Shown one piece after another: positions 5,170 through 5,621 of a DNA stretch of 5,621 nucleotides. Position 1 is the stretch's first letter; each line of letters begins with the position of its first letter. The notes below the pieces were generated by a model that was given only the letters and a program-made list of their open reading frames with translations, searched no databases and was not told the origin of the DNA. The stretch is taken from contig NZLV01000128.1 in NCBI GenBank assembly GCA_002694345.1, forward strand, positions 1 to 5,621, written 5' to 3'. This DNA is from Maricaulis sp. GTDB lineage: Bacteria; Pseudomonadota; Alphaproteobacteria; Caulobacterales; Maricaulaceae. A program made the translations under genes and the position numbers.

Positions 5170-5621
5170 TTAAGGCCGCGGGCGGCGCCAGTATTGCTGG
5201 GTCGCGACCCCGGCGAGGATGATCAGGCAGACCAGCCAGACCGGCCAATCACCCCAGATCATGTAGGGCGGTGCACCGGCCGGAAGGGGCAGGGTGACGT
5301 CCGTCACGCCCGTGACGTCAGGCGCAATCTCGACCCGGGCGCGGCCGGCCGCATCAACAACCCCGGACACGCCGCGCGAAGCCGAGCGCACCATGGGCAG
5401 ACCGGTCTCGATACTGCGATAGCGCGCCTGGTTGAAATGCTGTTGCGGACCGGCGGTTGCGCCGAACCAGGCATCATTCGACACATTCAGCATCCAGGCC
5501 GGACGTTCCGGCATGGCACGCACGACCCCCGGGAAAATCGCTTCATAGCAGATCAGCGGCAGGACCGGCGGTGCTCCGGTGGGGGTCAGAACGGAGGGGG
5601 CGGGACCGGGCGTGAACTGGT
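5170..5621 (-). CDS. lnt: Apolipoprotein N-acyltransferase Lnt, C-terminal part (cut by window edge)
   Basis: The last 149 residues of Lnt, the inner-membrane enzyme that N-acylates the diacylglyceryl-cysteine of lipoproteins, completing their maturation. The fragment covers the end of the nitrilase-like periplasmic domain. ICYEAIFP carries the conserved nucleophile Cys (codon at 5548-5550), and NVSNDAWFG...GPQQHFNQARYRSIETGLPMVRSASRGVSGVVDAAG matches the conserved block after it. The final membrane helix is visible (about MIWGDWPVWLVCLIILAGVAT), followed by a basic QQYWRRPRP end. The Glu and Lys of the catalytic triad and the other membrane helices lie outside the window. The frame is open to the window edge, so the true start is further right. 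It precedes the XRE gene by 100 bases, the usual alphaproteobacterial order. Confidence 0.95.
   Translation of the reverse strand, partial: QFTPGPAPSVLTPTGAPPVLPLICYEAIFPGVVRAMPERPAWMLNVSNDAWFGATAGPQQHFNQARYRSIETGLPMVRSASRGVSGVVDAAGRARVEIAPDVTGVTDVTLPLPAGAPPYMIWGDWPVWLVCLIILAGVATQQYWRRPRP

Overview
The window is GC-rich and gene-dense. It looks like a chromosomal housekeeping segment of an alphaproteobacterium. The evidence is the gene set lnt - XRE regulator - trmB - rimP - nusA - ylxR, the YlxR-L7Ae two-domain protein, the alphaproteobacterial type of XRE protein next to lnt, and a NusA with a long acidic C-terminal part. A Caulobacterales/Hyphomonadaceae/Maricaulis-like source is my best guess, from general resemblance only. 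No mobile element, CRISPR array, tRNA or rRNA gene is visible.

Layout from left to right. Positions 1-88 are non-coding as far as I can read; infB would be expected next but its start is not in the window. On the minus strand, reading right to left, rimP (2464-3003) is followed by nusA (720-2432) and ylxR/L7Ae (89-706), with gaps of 31 and 13 bases. This is the classic translation/transcription operon: 30S maturation, transcription elongation/termination, and an RNA-binding protein. Positions 3004-3225 form a divergent control region. It holds a candidate rimP promoter, a small hairpin, a strong intrinsic terminator pointing at rimP, and a candidate rightward promoter. A plus-strand gene (3226-3906) encodes a secreted protein with four cysteines and no function I recognise. 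It meets trmB (3903-4589, minus strand) tail to tail, both stop codons lying in one CTAG. To the right are the XRE regulator gene (4644-5069, minus) and the C-terminal third or so of lnt (5170-5621, minus, cut by the window edge).

The genes fall into two leftward units, lnt-xre-trmB and rimP-nusA-ylxR. They are separated by the rightward secreted-protein gene. The most interesting feature is the leader of rimP: a perfect 25-base GC-rich hairpin plus T5 tract ends only 23 bases before the rimP start codon. Transcription into the nusA operon therefore has to pass an intrinsic terminator, which suggests attenuation, plausibly involving NusA itself. No wholly new system is evident. The secreted protein and the leader are the parts that deserve a second look.
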